This document shows, piece by piece, positions 18,000 to 28,430 of a stretch of 64,000 nucleotides of DNA. The notes beneath the pieces are model-generated. The model was not told where the DNA came from and did no database searches. It was given only the letters and a program-made list of their open reading frames with translations. The number at the start of each line of letters is the position of its first letter. Position 1 is the first letter of the stretch. This stretch comes from an uncultured Desulfovibrio sp. GTDB lineage: Bacteria > Desulfobacterota > Desulfovibrionia > Desulfovibrionales > Desulfovibrionaceae. The stretch covers positions 248,001-312,000 of the forward strand of contig CAJXYU010000003.1 in the NCBI GenBank assembly GCA_913063155.1, given 5' to 3'. The translations under genes and the position numbers were made by a program.

Positions 18000-19070
18000 A
18001 TGAGTGATTCTGACGGCATCATCGGCATTATCGGCGGCATGGGCAACGAAGCCATGGTCGACCTGGCGGAAAAAATCGCACAGGTCCCCGAGCACAAAAA
18101 CCGCAACTATGTCTTCTTCGGGAACTCCCGCCTGGCGTACAAACCGCATGAACTGGAATTGCGGGGAGCCGCCCTGAAACCCGCTGACCGGCGCAAGGCG
18201 GACACGGCCCGCCACACAGCAGACATAATGCACTCTCTCGGCTGCGGGGTGACCGGCCTGGCCTGCAACAGCGCCCACGAACTCTTCCGAGAAGTCATGC
18301 GAAACAATCCGGTCCGCTTTGTGGATATGGTCAAGGAAACGGCCCACTCCATGCTTGATGAGCAAGGAAAGGTCCTGGTCATGGGCGTGACCTCGCTGGT
18401 GGAATCCGGACTCTACCAAAATGCCCTGCATGAATACGGCGTGCAATCGGCCTCGCCATCTCGGGACAACCAGGCCAAGGTCATGGCCGCCATTTATGAC
18501 ACGGAATTCGGCATCAAAACCGGACAGATCACCGAAAATGCCGAAGAACTGCTCTGCTCGGTCCTCAGGGAGGAAAGCGAACGGCAGGGGTGCAGCCATG
18601 TCATTCTCGGCTGCACGGAAATCCCCCTGGCCTTTTCGCCCCAAAACTGCGCACGCTTCAAACGTGAAGGCCTCGTCCCCGGGACGGTGCAAATCGTCGA
18701 CGCGTCCAACGTATTGGCCGGAGCGCTCGTCTCCGCTCCCTGCCCTCCCTCTGCTCCGGGCTTCCCGAATCTTCCCCAGCCCGGCCCGGATACCGACTGG
18801 TTTCCTCCGGCCGCATTCAAGGCGGACTCCCTGGGGCAAGTCGTAAGCATTCAACGCATGATATTCCGACAGACCGACTCATTTTTGGGTCGCCAAGGAA
18901 GTTCCGTTACCGGAAGCTACATGCACCTGCCCACGTTGTTCCTTGTCGGGGAGATGCCGCACGCGGAGAAATGGCTGGCCCGGCAGGACATCCCGGCACT
19001 GTCGCCGAACAAGGCGTTTGACGACACTGTGGAAAGCATGCTCGAAGCCCACTTTGCCGCCATGGCATAA
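18000..19070 (+). CDS. Aspartate/glutamate racemase-family protein with C-terminal extension
   Basis: The first ~240 residues are a PLP-independent Asp/Glu racemase fold: IGIIGGMGNEAM at the N-terminus and both catalytic cysteines, Cys89 in GLACNSAHE and Cys205 in LGCTEIPLAF. This predicts interconversion of L- and D-Asp or D-Glu in the cytoplasm. About 110 further residues follow a Pro-rich linker (FPNLPQPGPDTDWFPP) and match nothing I know; normal racemases end near 230-250 residues. It is divergent from the HTH regulator (50 bp apart) and faces the peptide-transport operon that contains a D-amino-acid transaminase. The start follows a weak Shine-Dalgarno. Confidence 0.8.
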   Translation: MSDSDGIIGIIGGMGNEAMVDLAEKIAQVPEHKNRNYVFFGNSRLAYKPHELELRGAALKPADRRKADTARHTADIMHSLGCGVTGLACNSAHELFREVMRNNPVRFVDMVKETAHSMLDEQGKVLVMGVTSLVESGLYQNALHEYGVQSASPSRDNQAKVMAAIYDTEFGIKTGQITENAEELLCSVLREESERQGCSHVILGCTEIPLAFSPQNCARFKREGLVPGTVQIVDASNVLAGALVSAPCPPSAPGFPNLPQPGPDTDWFPPAAFKADSLGQVVSIQRMIFRQTDSFLGRQGSSVTGSYMHLPTLFLVGEMPHAEKWLARQDIPALSPNKAFDDTVESMLEAHFAAMA

Positions 19071-19104
19071 ACAAATACGAAGGTCTCAAGACCGCCTGGA
19101 TGTT

Positions 19105-19593
19105 CTAGGAGGCAAGCCTCTTACCCAAAATAGACAGGCTGTATTCCCGGCCATCCATTTCAGCGACGTTCGGCAGACGGCCCCACTCCTCAAAACCAAA
19201 GGCCCTGAATAGCCTGATGCTCGGTTCATTGTGGGAAAAAATGAATCCGACAAGGGTCCTGATCTTCAGATCAGCCGCCATGTCAATGGCCTCCTGCAGC
19301 AACCTGCGGCCGAGCCCTCTCCGCCGGTAGCGGGAATCAATGTAAATACTGATCTCCGCGGTGCCGTCGTATGCAGGACGACCGTAGAACGACTCGAAAC
19401 TCACCCAGGCCGCGACATCCCCTTCCTCTTCATGAACCAGAAGGGGACGTTTGTCCGGAGTATGGCTTCTGAACCATTCCAGTTTCGATTCAACGCCGAC
19501 CTTTTGCGTATCCGCAGTGACAAGGCGTGAGGCCACCGTGGAGTTGTAGATGGAAACTATCTTCGGAAGATCTTCTTCCACAGCCTGGCGCAT
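19105..19593 (-). CDS. GNAT-family N-acetyltransferase (phosphinothricin acetyltransferase-like)
   Basis: A 162-residue acetyl-CoA-dependent acyltransferase. The acetyl-CoA loop is visible as SRYRRRGLGRRLLQEAI, followed by NEPSIRLFRAFGFEEWG, the layout of the Pat/Bar subgroup that acetylates amino groups of amino-acid-like substrates. N-terminus MRQAVEEDLPKIVSIYN is typical. A strong GGAGAGGAGG precedes the start. It converges with the racemase gene, 34 nt away. Natural substrate unknown. Confidence 0.87.
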   Translation of the reverse strand: MRQAVEEDLPKIVSIYNSTVASRLVTADTQKVGVESKLEWFRSHTPDKRPLLVHEEEGDVAAWVSFESFYGRPAYDGTAEISIYIDSRYRRRGLGRRLLQEAIDMAADLKIRTLVGFIFSHNEPSIRLFRAFGFEEWGRLPNVAEMDGREYSLSILGKRLAS

Positions 19594-19650
19594 ACGACCT
19601 CCTCTCCTTCTTTCCTACTGAATTGATTCGTCACAGGCTGGTCAGGCCGT

Positions 19651-20988
19651 CTACTCGGGGGGCTCGATGGGCAGGACTATGGTGATACAAAGCCCGCCGG
19701 TTTCCCGATTGGCGGCTTCGATGCTGCCGCCGTGCACTGCCATGGCCCGCTTCGCTATCGAGAGTCCGAGCCCCGCGCCCCGCCTTTCGGAAGTCCCCAG
19801 ACGGACAAAGGGTTCGAATATCTGTTTGAGAGATTCATTGGGAACGCCGGGCCCGCTGTCCTGTACCTGTATCGTACAGCTGTTCTCTTGGCGGTTCACG
19901 AAAACCGTCACCGTCACCGAACTTTCACGGGGACTATGGCGCAGTGCGTTGCGCATCACGTTCTCAAGAGCCCTGCGAACGAGCTCGGCGTCGCCGCGAA
20001 CCGTTGATATTTCTGAAAGTTCATCTTCCGGCGCCATGTCCAGGGATATCCTTACGCCATCCGACTCGGCCTCGAACCGGGTGTTGTTCACCACCACACG
20101 AACAAGGCCCTGCAGGTCGAAATATTCGTCGAAACCGTTTTCCTCGGCCTCCACACGGGAAAGAGTGAGCAACTCGCCCACAAGGTCGTCCATACGCGAC
20201 GACTCCTGCTCTATACGGTCCAGCAGGACGGCGGTACGCTGTGGATTCTGCCGCGCCAGTCCTATGGCCATGTGTTGCCGGGCAAGGGGGGATCGAAGTT
20301 CATGGGAAACGTCATAAAGCAACCGCTCACGCGACTCCACCAGGGATTGCATGCGCTCGGCCATAAGATCGAACTCCCTGGCGAGATCAGCGATCTCATC
20401 CCTGCGGCGGCCCATAAGCTGCTTCAGACGGACATCCAGCGCACCGCCGGCAAGCTGATTGAACCCTGCCCGCAGCCGCCAGATGGGAGTGGAAAGATAC
20501 CATGCCAGCAGGGCGCTGAAGAGCAGCCCCCCCAGTACGCCGAGGCTGATCAGCTCCGGGGGGAAGTTGAACGGTCCAGGGCCGGGAGGTTTCGGCAACA
20601 CGCCGGAGGGGTTGTAACTCACTTGAAAAAACGCTCCTCCCGGCGAGGACACGATACGGGAATGTACGGCAGACAATGCTTCATTTGCCGTCTCCGTCGC
20701 GGCCGACTCGACCGTTTCCGCGCGCCGCTTCCAGGTCAGGCGGGCGCGTTCCGTCTCGGGCCACTCCGACAGCAAGGTCCGGAGTCCCCTTTCGCCGCCG
20801 AGCCGAATTGCCGAGGCGGCCGAGCCGAGCATGCTTTCGGCAAGCTCCCCTTCGAAACGGATTTCATCAGCCCTGTGGCGGGGAACGTCGGACAGGGAAA
20901 AGATGAGCCAGACACCTTCCGCGATACAAATGAAGGTGACCCAGAAGCCGAAAAGTATTTTCCAGAACAGACGGGACCGCATCAGCAT
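19651..20988 (-). CDS. Sensor histidine kinase, CpxA-like
   Basis: A 445-residue inner-membrane kinase: membrane helix near residues 8-28, periplasmic domain of roughly 130 residues, second helix (LISLGVLGGLLFSALLAWYL), HAMP, then VSHELRSPLARQHMAIGLAR containing the phospho-histidine, and an ATPase domain with DSGPGVP and GAGLGLSIAKRAM. SHELRSPLARL-type sequence is characteristic of the CpxA/EnvZ branch. Its start overlaps the regulator stop codon by 7 nt. The pair is divergent from macAB-tolC, which it probably controls. Confidence 0.9.
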   Translation of the reverse strand: MLMRSRLFWKILFGFWVTFICIAEGVWLIFSLSDVPRHRADEIRFEGELAESMLGSAASAIRLGGERGLRTLLSEWPETERARLTWKRRAETVESAATETANEALSAVHSRIVSSPGGAFFQVSYNPSGVLPKPPGPGPFNFPPELISLGVLGGLLFSALLAWYLSTPIWRLRAGFNQLAGGALDVRLKQLMGRRRDEIADLAREFDLMAERMQSLVESRERLLYDVSHELRSPLARQHMAIGLARQNPQRTAVLLDRIEQESSRMDDLVGELLTLSRVEAEENGFDEYFDLQGLVRVVVNNTRFEAESDGVRISLDMAPEDELSEISTVRGDAELVRRALENVMRNALRHSPRESSVTVTVFVNRQENSCTIQVQDSGPGVPNESLKQIFEPFVRLGTSERRGAGLGLSIAKRAMAVHGGSIEAANRETGGLCITIVLPIEPPE

Positions 20989-21671
20989 TGCACCCGATAT
21001 CCTATGCCACGCACGGTTTCAATGGTGAGCGCGTCCCCCGCAACGTCGGCGAGCTTGCGGCGAAGGTGGCTCATGTGGACATCCACGCTGCGGTCATACG
21101 GCTCGCGAACGCGGCCGAGAGCCCGCTCGGAAAGCTCTTCCTTGCTGACCACCCTGTCACCGGCGCGCAGCAATTGTTGCAGAAAATTGAATTCCGAAAT
21201 CGTCAGATCCACGGGCCGGCCGTCCCAGTCCACCTTGCGCTGGGGCACCTGCACCTGGAGCAGCCCGAGGCGAAGGACCTCCTCTTCCTGCGGAACAGCG
21301 TTCTCGGACGTGCGGCGCAGGACGGCCCGCAACCGGGCGACAAGTTCCCTGGGATAGCACGGCTTGGGTACATAGTCGTCCGCGCCCATTTCCAATCCGA
21401 CCACGCGGTCAACGTGATCTCCCCTGGCGGTGAGCATGATCACCGGCACCCTGCTGCTCCGGCGTATCTGCTGGAGCACCTCCACTCCGCTCCGACCTGG
21501 AAGCATGACGTCCAGAATGACGGCGTCGTACTCCTCGGAGAGAGCGGCATCGGCGCCGTCGATGCCGTTGTGCACAATCCTGGCCTCAAAACCCTCGGCC
21601 TCGAGATACTCGGTCAGCAGGCCGCCCAGATCGACATCATCGTCGATAATGAGAATGCGTGGGGTCTTCAT
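20982..21671 (-). CDS. Response regulator, CpxR-like
   Basis: OmpR-family regulator of 229 residues with acidic residues Asp10-Asp11, phospho-acceptor Asp54 (VILDVMLPGRSG), the conserved lysine in VPKPCYPREL, and a winged helix (LTISEFNFLQQLL ... RSVDVHMSHLRRKL) close to CpxR. Two adjacent ATG codons exist at 21674 and 21671; AAGGA is better spaced for 21671. A GTAAA-N6-GTAAA motif lies 50-70 bp upstream, matching the known CpxR box pattern, so self-regulation is likely. Confidence 0.92.
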   Translation of the reverse strand: MKTPRILIIDDDVDLGGLLTEYLEAEGFEARIVHNGIDGADAALSEEYDAVILDVMLPGRSGVEVLQQIRRSSRVPVIMLTARGDHVDRVVGLEMGADDYVPKPCYPRELVARLRAVLRRTSENAVPQEEEVLRLGLLQVQVPQRKVDWDGRPVDLTISEFNFLQQLLRAGDRVVSKEELSERALGRVREPYDRSVDVHMSHLRRKLADVAGDALTIETVRGIGYRVQC

Positions 21672-21724
21672 CATGAATTCCTTGTACACACCTTCAGGCG
21701 GAACGCGAAGGGGTGAGCGCCAAC

Positions 21725-21742
21725 TTTACACTCCCTTTACAC
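21725..21742. promoter_or_regulatory. CpxR-type direct repeat between the regulator and macA
   Basis: On the plus strand TTTACAC is repeated at 21725 and 21736, an 11-bp period; on the minus strand this reads GTAAA-N6-GTAAA, the form of the E. coli CpxR consensus. It lies in the 229-bp divergent region, 54-71 bp from the regulator start and about 160 bp from macA, so it could serve either promoter. Confidence 0.6.
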
Positions 21743-21849
21743 TTTCCATGCCTCCTCTTAACCCCCGGCAGCCCTGTATTGCCGTATGGTCCGCCTCGAA
21801 AGGGTACAATACCGGGCATGATCTCCCCTGTGCCGATTTTGGTGCCCAT

Positions 21850-21875
21850 GCCCGCCTGAACATGTTCAGGCGGGC
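21850..21875. promoter_or_regulatory. 26-bp perfect palindrome in front of macA
   Basis: GCCCGCCTGAACA is followed directly by its exact reverse complement, with no loop. It ends 25 bp before the macA ATG. There is no T-run on either strand, so it is better explained as an operator for a dimeric repressor, or a hairpin in the macA leader, than as a terminator. Confidence 0.55.
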
Positions 21876-21900
21876 AACAGAAGAAAAAACAGGAGCATAT

Positions 21901-23094
21901 ATGAACAGGCTTTTCAAGGCGGGACTGGCCGTCGTGCTGGCCGGTCTGTGCGTCGGGGCAAAGTTTCTCTTTTTCCCCGAACGCCCCACCATGCAATACC
22001 TCACGGCGGAAGTTTCCAAAGGTGATGTCAACGAAACGGTCCTGGCCACGGGAACCCTGAAGGCGTTCAAGCAGGTAAGCGTCGGCGCCCAGGTCTCGGG
22101 GCAGGTCAGATCCCTCAAAGTAGCCCTGGGCGACACGGTCAAGAAGGGAGATCTCATCGCGGAAATAGATTCCCAATCCCAACAGAACGACCTGCGTACA
22201 GCCGAGGCGGCCCTGGAAAACATCAAGGCCCAGCGCGCTGCGGAGCTCGCCACTCTCGAGCAGGCAAAATCGGAATTCAAACGCCAGAAAGGAATGCTCA
22301 GCGCCAAGGCGACCTCACGCCAGGACTATGAAAGCGCCCTGGCCACATTGACCGAATCGCAGGCGAACATTGCGGCCCTCGACGCCCAGATCGTGGAGGC
22401 GGACATTGAGGTCGACACAGCAAAGGTCAATCTCGGCTACACCGCCATTGTCGCCCCCATGGACGGCGTAGTGGTGGCCGTTGTCACCAAGGAGGGGCAG
22501 ACCGTGAACGCCTCCCAGGAAACGCCGACCATCGTGAAGTTGGCTCAACTCGACACCATGACCGTCAAGGCCGAGGTCTCGGAGGCGGACGTGGTCAATG
22601 TCCAACCCGGCCAAAAGGCGATGTTCACCATTCTCGGCGATCCGGACCACAACTACGAGGCGACACTGCGGAGCATCGAGCCCGCGCCCGACTCCATCAC
22701 TGACGACGATGACACCTCGTCGAGCAGCTCCAGCGACGATGACGAAGCCATCTACTACAACGCATTATTGGACGTCCCGAACCCGGATCACAGGCTGCGC
22801 ATTTCCATGACCGCCGAGGTGACCATCACCCTCGACGAGGCCAAGGACGTGCTGACCATTCCCACCATAAGCCTCGGGCACAAGGACGGGCCGGGACAGT
22901 ATACGGTCCGCGTACTCGGCAAGGATGGGCACCCTGAAGAGCGCAAGGTCCGCACCGGCTTGAGCGACAATGTGAACGTTCAGGTCAAGGAAGGCCTGCA
23001 GGCCGGGGAATGGGTCATCCTGGGCGAAGCCAGCGGAGATTCGGCCTCCTCCAACGACTCGCAGCACAACCCTCCGCCGCCCATGGGGATGTAG
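21901..23094 (+). CDS. macA: MacA-type periplasmic adaptor of ABC efflux pump
   Basis: A 397-residue membrane-fusion protein anchored by one N-terminal helix (AGLAVVLAGLCVGAKFLFF). It shows lipoyl half-motifs (GTLKAFKQVSVGAQVSGQV and LGYTAIVAPMDGVVVAVV), a long coiled-coil hairpin between them (about residues 95-165) and the MacA beta-barrel. An unusual acidic Ser/Asp stretch sits near residues 263-283 (DDDDTSSSSSSDDDE). The start has AGGAG upstream; earlier in-frame codons lack family similarity. It is first in a macA-macB-tolC operon, divergent from the CpxRA-like pair. Confidence 0.92.
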   Translation: MNRLFKAGLAVVLAGLCVGAKFLFFPERPTMQYLTAEVSKGDVNETVLATGTLKAFKQVSVGAQVSGQVRSLKVALGDTVKKGDLIAEIDSQSQQNDLRTAEAALENIKAQRAAELATLEQAKSEFKRQKGMLSAKATSRQDYESALATLTESQANIAALDAQIVEADIEVDTAKVNLGYTAIVAPMDGVVVAVVTKEGQTVNASQETPTIVKLAQLDTMTVKAEVSEADVVNVQPGQKAMFTILGDPDHNYEATLRSIEPAPDSITDDDDTSSSSSSDDDEAIYYNALLDVPNPDHRLRISMTAEVTITLDEAKDVLTIPTISLGHKDGPGQYTVRVLGKDGHPEERKVRTGLSDNVNVQVKEGLQAGEWVILGEASGDSASSNDSQHNPPPPMGM

Positions 23095-23097
23095 ATC

Positions 23098-25047
<1,950 letters not shown>

Positions 25048-25066
25048 CCAACAAGGAACATATTCC

Positions 25067-26491
25067 ATGACACGCATAATCATCTTCCTGACGCTCGCCT
25101 CCATGTCTCTCTCCGGCTGTGGCGCGGCGCTGAAAACAGAATACAAGCGACCGGATCTGAACGTTCCAACCCGGTGGAGCGACACGGCTTCCGGCGGCAA
25201 TACCGCCACGGTCGGCGACACGGCCGACTGGCCTTCGGATTTCGGCGATCCTGAACTGTCTCGCCTGGTCAAGCTGGCTCTTGAGCGCAACAACGACCTG
25301 GCCGCCGCAGCCCTCCGGGTGCGGCAGGCCCGGCTGACGGCTGGCCTGGCCCAGGACGATCTCTTCCCGGACCTGTCCGCCACCGGCGGAACCGATTCCC
25401 AAAAGGAACTCAAGCGGGGCGACTGGTCCACGACCTATTCCACCAGTTTCGCGGTGAGCTACGAAGCCGACCTCTGGGGCAAACTCTCCCGCACGTATGA
25501 TGCGAAAAAATGGGAGGCGGTCGCCACCGAAGAGGACCGGTTGAGCACTGCCCTGTCTCTGGTGGGCGACACCATGAAGTATTACTGGAAGACTGCCTAT
25601 TACAACGTCCGCCTGGAGCTCAGCCGACAAAACATCCAGTCCTCGGAAGAGACACTGGAACTGGTGCTCGCCCAGGAACGCTACGGCGCTTCCACCGAGC
25701 TTGAGGTCAACGAGGCGAAACAGGATCTGGCCAGCCTGAAGGCCGAACATCAAACCCTGGTGCAAAGCAGGCAGGAAGCGGTCAATGCCCTGGCCATCCT
25801 GTTCGACATGCCTCCCGGAAAAATCATGGCCGATCCCCAGGTATTGAAGGTGGCGACGCTGCCCACGATTCCCGCAGGACTCCCGGCGCAGCTCCTGGGA
25901 CGCCGTCCTGATCTGCGCGCCGCCGAATTTCGCCTTCGCGAACTGCTGGCGGATGTCGACGCGGCGCGGGCCAGCTTCTATCCGACCCTGACCCTGACCG
26001 GCAGCCTCGGCGGATCCAGTACGGAACTCTCCGAAATCCTGCAAAATCCCATCGCCGCATTCGCATCCAGCATCGCGCTCCCTTTCCTCAACTGGAACAA
26101 TCTTCAACTGAAAAAGAAAAAGGCCCAGGCCGAATATGACGAAGCGGTGATCAACTTCCGACAAACCCTGTACGAAGCCATGGGAGACGTCGAGAACGCA
26201 CTTTCCAACCGGCAGTTGCTGGCCCGAAAGGACACGCTGTTGCAGGAAAACCTCGCTGCGGCCCGCAAGGTCGAGCACATTTACCAAGTGCGTTACAAGA
26301 CCGGCTACGGCACCATGAAGGACTGGCTGGATGCCCAGAACACGCGGCGCACCGCCGAACAGTCCGTGGCCGAAAACCTCTATGCACGGCTGACCAACTT
26401 CATTACCCTGTACCAGGCCCTCGGCGGCGCTCCCCGCCAGACAGAGGCCGGTGCCGAAACGACCGCCGCAAGCAAGGTACAAACATCATAG
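25067..26491 (+). CDS. TolC-like outer-membrane efflux lipoprotein (NodT family)
   Basis: Outer-membrane channel of 474 residues with a lipoprotein signal peptide (MTRIIIFLTLASMSLSGC, lipid-modified Cys18). It has the two internal OEP repeats: first LSRLVKLALERNNDLAAAAL and second LLGRRPDLRAAEFRLRELL, the latter being the NodT/OprM hallmark. Third gene of the macAB operon, 19 nt after macB. It would be the exit duct for MacAB and could also serve the RND pump encoded at 5752-8877, which has no channel gene of its own. Confidence 0.93.
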   Translation: MTRIIIFLTLASMSLSGCGAALKTEYKRPDLNVPTRWSDTASGGNTATVGDTADWPSDFGDPELSRLVKLALERNNDLAAAALRVRQARLTAGLAQDDLFPDLSATGGTDSQKELKRGDWSTTYSTSFAVSYEADLWGKLSRTYDAKKWEAVATEEDRLSTALSLVGDTMKYYWKTAYYNVRLELSRQNIQSSEETLELVLAQERYGASTELEVNEAKQDLASLKAEHQTLVQSRQEAVNALAILFDMPPGKIMADPQVLKVATLPTIPAGLPAQLLGRRPDLRAAEFRLRELLADVDAARASFYPTLTLTGSLGGSSTELSEILQNPIAAFASSIALPFLNWNNLQLKKKKAQAEYDEAVINFRQTLYEAMGDVENALSNRQLLARKDTLLQENLAAARKVEHIYQVRYKTGYGTMKDWLDAQNTRRTAEQSVAENLYARLTNFITLYQALGGAPRQTEAGAETTAASKVQTS

Positions 26492-26540
26492 CACCGGAGG
26501 TGCGAAAGCAGAGTCCGAGTCCGGCGACAACCGAAAAAAG

Positions 26541-26572
26541 AAAGGCCCCGCAGCATACGCTGCGGGGCCTTT
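26541..26572 (+). terminator. Terminator after the macAB-tolC operon
   Basis: Perfect stem AAAGGCCCCGCAG / CTGCGGGGCCTTT with a 6-nt loop, 50 nt past the stop codon. The following tract (TTTCTCCTTCC) is pyrimidine-rich but not a pure T-run. Confidence 0.75.
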
Positions 26573-26695
26573 CTCCTTCCCCTGAAATCCCCTACAAACA
26601 AAAGATGATTCTAATTGCCCACCAAAAAATCTTATGTTTTATATGGTATAGAGTGGATACGTCCGCCCATGGCGAGCGGGCGCAGGAGAGGGCGC

Positions 26696-28372
26696 ATGGA
26701 GCATGAGATTTTTGATACCAGCTGTTTTTTCGTGCTGATTCTCGTCCCGTTGCTTTTCGGCGCTTACTATCTGGTGCGAAAACAACAGGAGGCGCAACGC
26801 GCCGCTGCCGCGGAAAAAGAACTCCACATCAGTCGGGAGCGGTACATGGATGCCCAGCGAATCGGGCGCATGGGACACTGGGATCTGGATATTCAGAACA
26901 ACATCCTGAAATGGTCGGACGAGGTATTCCGCATTTTCGGCATGCAGCCGGAGGACTTCGACGGCACGCTGGACGCCTTCTACGCAGTCATCCACCCCGA
27001 CGATCTCCCCATGGTGCAGGAAGTATACGGCCAGTCCTTGCAGGACGGCGAACAATACGACGTCATTCACCGCATCATCACCAAAAAAGGCGAGGTCCGC
27101 CACGTCTATGAACGTTGCCGCACCTTCTACGACAACGCGGGCGCGGCACTACGCTCCCTTGGTACCGTTCAGGACATAACCGACCAAAAGAACACCGAAG
27201 AGGCTCTGCGCCGGGCCAAGGTGAAAGCCGAGGCCGCCATGCGGGCCAAGAGCGAGTTCCTCGCCAACATGAGCCATGAAATCCGAACTCCGCTCAACGG
27301 AATTCTGGGCATGCTCCAACTGCTGGACACCACCCAGCTCAACGGCGAGCAGCACGAATACGTGGAAATGGCCACCATGTCCTCCCATCGTCTGACCCTG
27401 CTGCTCAACGACATTCTCGACCTGTCCAGACTTGAGGCCGGCAAGATGCTCATCCATGAAGAGGGCTTCAACCTGCCGGGGATGCTCCTCGGCGTTCAGG
27501 ACATTTACAGCAACGAAGCCAAACAAAAAGGCATCGAGCTGCGACTGACCATAGCTCCCAATCTGCCCGCCACGGTAATGGGCGACGAGGTGCGCTTGCG
27601 TCAGATCCTGTTCAATGTGGTGGGCAATGCCGTAAAATTCACCGAGCAGGGAAGGGTGGAGATCTTTGCGGAGCAACTCCATGCGCGGGGAGACGGCAGA
27701 ATGATGGTTCTCTTCACCATCACGGACACCGGCCCCGGCATTGCCGATGAAATCATGCAGGAGATCATTGCCCCGTTCACCCAGGGCGAACACTACATGA
27801 TGCGCCGCTACGGAGGAGCTGGACTGGGGCTGGCCATTGTCCGACGGCTCACCGAGCTCATGCAGGGCAGCGCCGCCGTTTCCACGAAAGAAGGAGAGGG
27901 CACCGAGGTCTGCATCTGCCTGCCGCTGAATGAAGTGTCGGCAGCCGACACGCCGGCCTCCCTCTCTTTGTCCTGTACCAACCTCGAAGCCTGCAGGGTC
28001 CTGCTGGTGGAAGACGATGTGGTCAACCAGGAGGCCCTTCGCAAATTGTTGGAAAAACAACACATGAAGGTCGATGTTGCCGAGAACGGGCAGGAGGCGC
28101 TGGGCAAACTCGAAACCGGCGACCACCACCTCGTGCTCATGGATCTCCAGATGCCGGTCATGGACGGGTTCGAAGCCACCCGCTCCATACGCGAGGGCAA
28201 GGCCGGCAGCGACAAACAAAACATCCCCATAATCGCCCTGACCGCTTTCGCCATGCCCGGAGACAGGGAAAAATTCCTTGAAGCGGGCATGAACGACTTC
28301 CTTGCCAAGCCTGTCGACATAGACCGGCTCAGACGGATCATGGACAAGCACTGCTGGACAGAGGCCCGTTGA
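26696..28372 (+). CDS. PAS-containing hybrid sensor histidine kinase/receiver
   Basis: A 558-residue hybrid kinase: one N-terminal membrane helix ([17 protein letters not shown]), a PAS domain (about residues 45-165, with [20 protein letters not shown]), a phosphoacceptor domain ([16 protein letters not shown]), an ATPase domain ([23 protein letters not shown]) and a C-terminal receiver ([11 protein letters not shown], phospho-acceptor Asp in [13 protein letters not shown], and FLAKPVD). The ATG at 26696 has AGGAGAGG at good distance; an earlier start at 26615 would prefix an unlikely leader. No output domain is present, so it must pass phosphate on, possibly to an Hpt protein elsewhere. It converges with another kinase gene. 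Confidence 0.9.
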   Translation: MEHEIFDTSCFFVLILVPLLFGAYYLVRKQQEAQRAAAAEKELHISRERYMDAQRIGRMGHWDLDIQNNILKWSDEVFRIFGMQPEDFDGTLDAFYAVIHPDDLPMVQEVYGQSLQDGEQYDVIHRIITKKGEVRHVYERCRTFYDNAGAALRSLGTVQDITDQKNTEEALRRAKVKAEAAMRAKSEFLANMSHEIRTPLNGILGMLQLLDTTQLNGEQHEYVEMATMSSHRLTLLLNDILDLSRLEAGKMLIHEEGFNLPGMLLGVQDIYSNEAKQKGIELRLTIAPNLPATVMGDEVRLRQILFNVVGNAVKFTEQGRVEIFAEQLHARGDGRMMVLFTITDTGPGIADEIMQEIIAPFTQGEHYMMRRYGGAGLGLAIVRRLTELMQGSAAVSTKEGEGTEVCICLPLNEVSAADTPASLSLSCTNLEACRVLLVEDDVVNQEALRKLLEKQHMKVDVAENGQEALGKLETGDHHLVLMDLQMPVMDGFEATRSIREGKAGSDKQNIPIIALTAFAMPGDREKFLEAGMNDFLAKPVDIDRLRRIMDKHCWTEAR

Positions 28373-28430
28373 CCCATTCCGAAAAAGAGTCCCCTTCTCT
28401 CCAGAGCACCATACGACTTCTCACCGCCGG

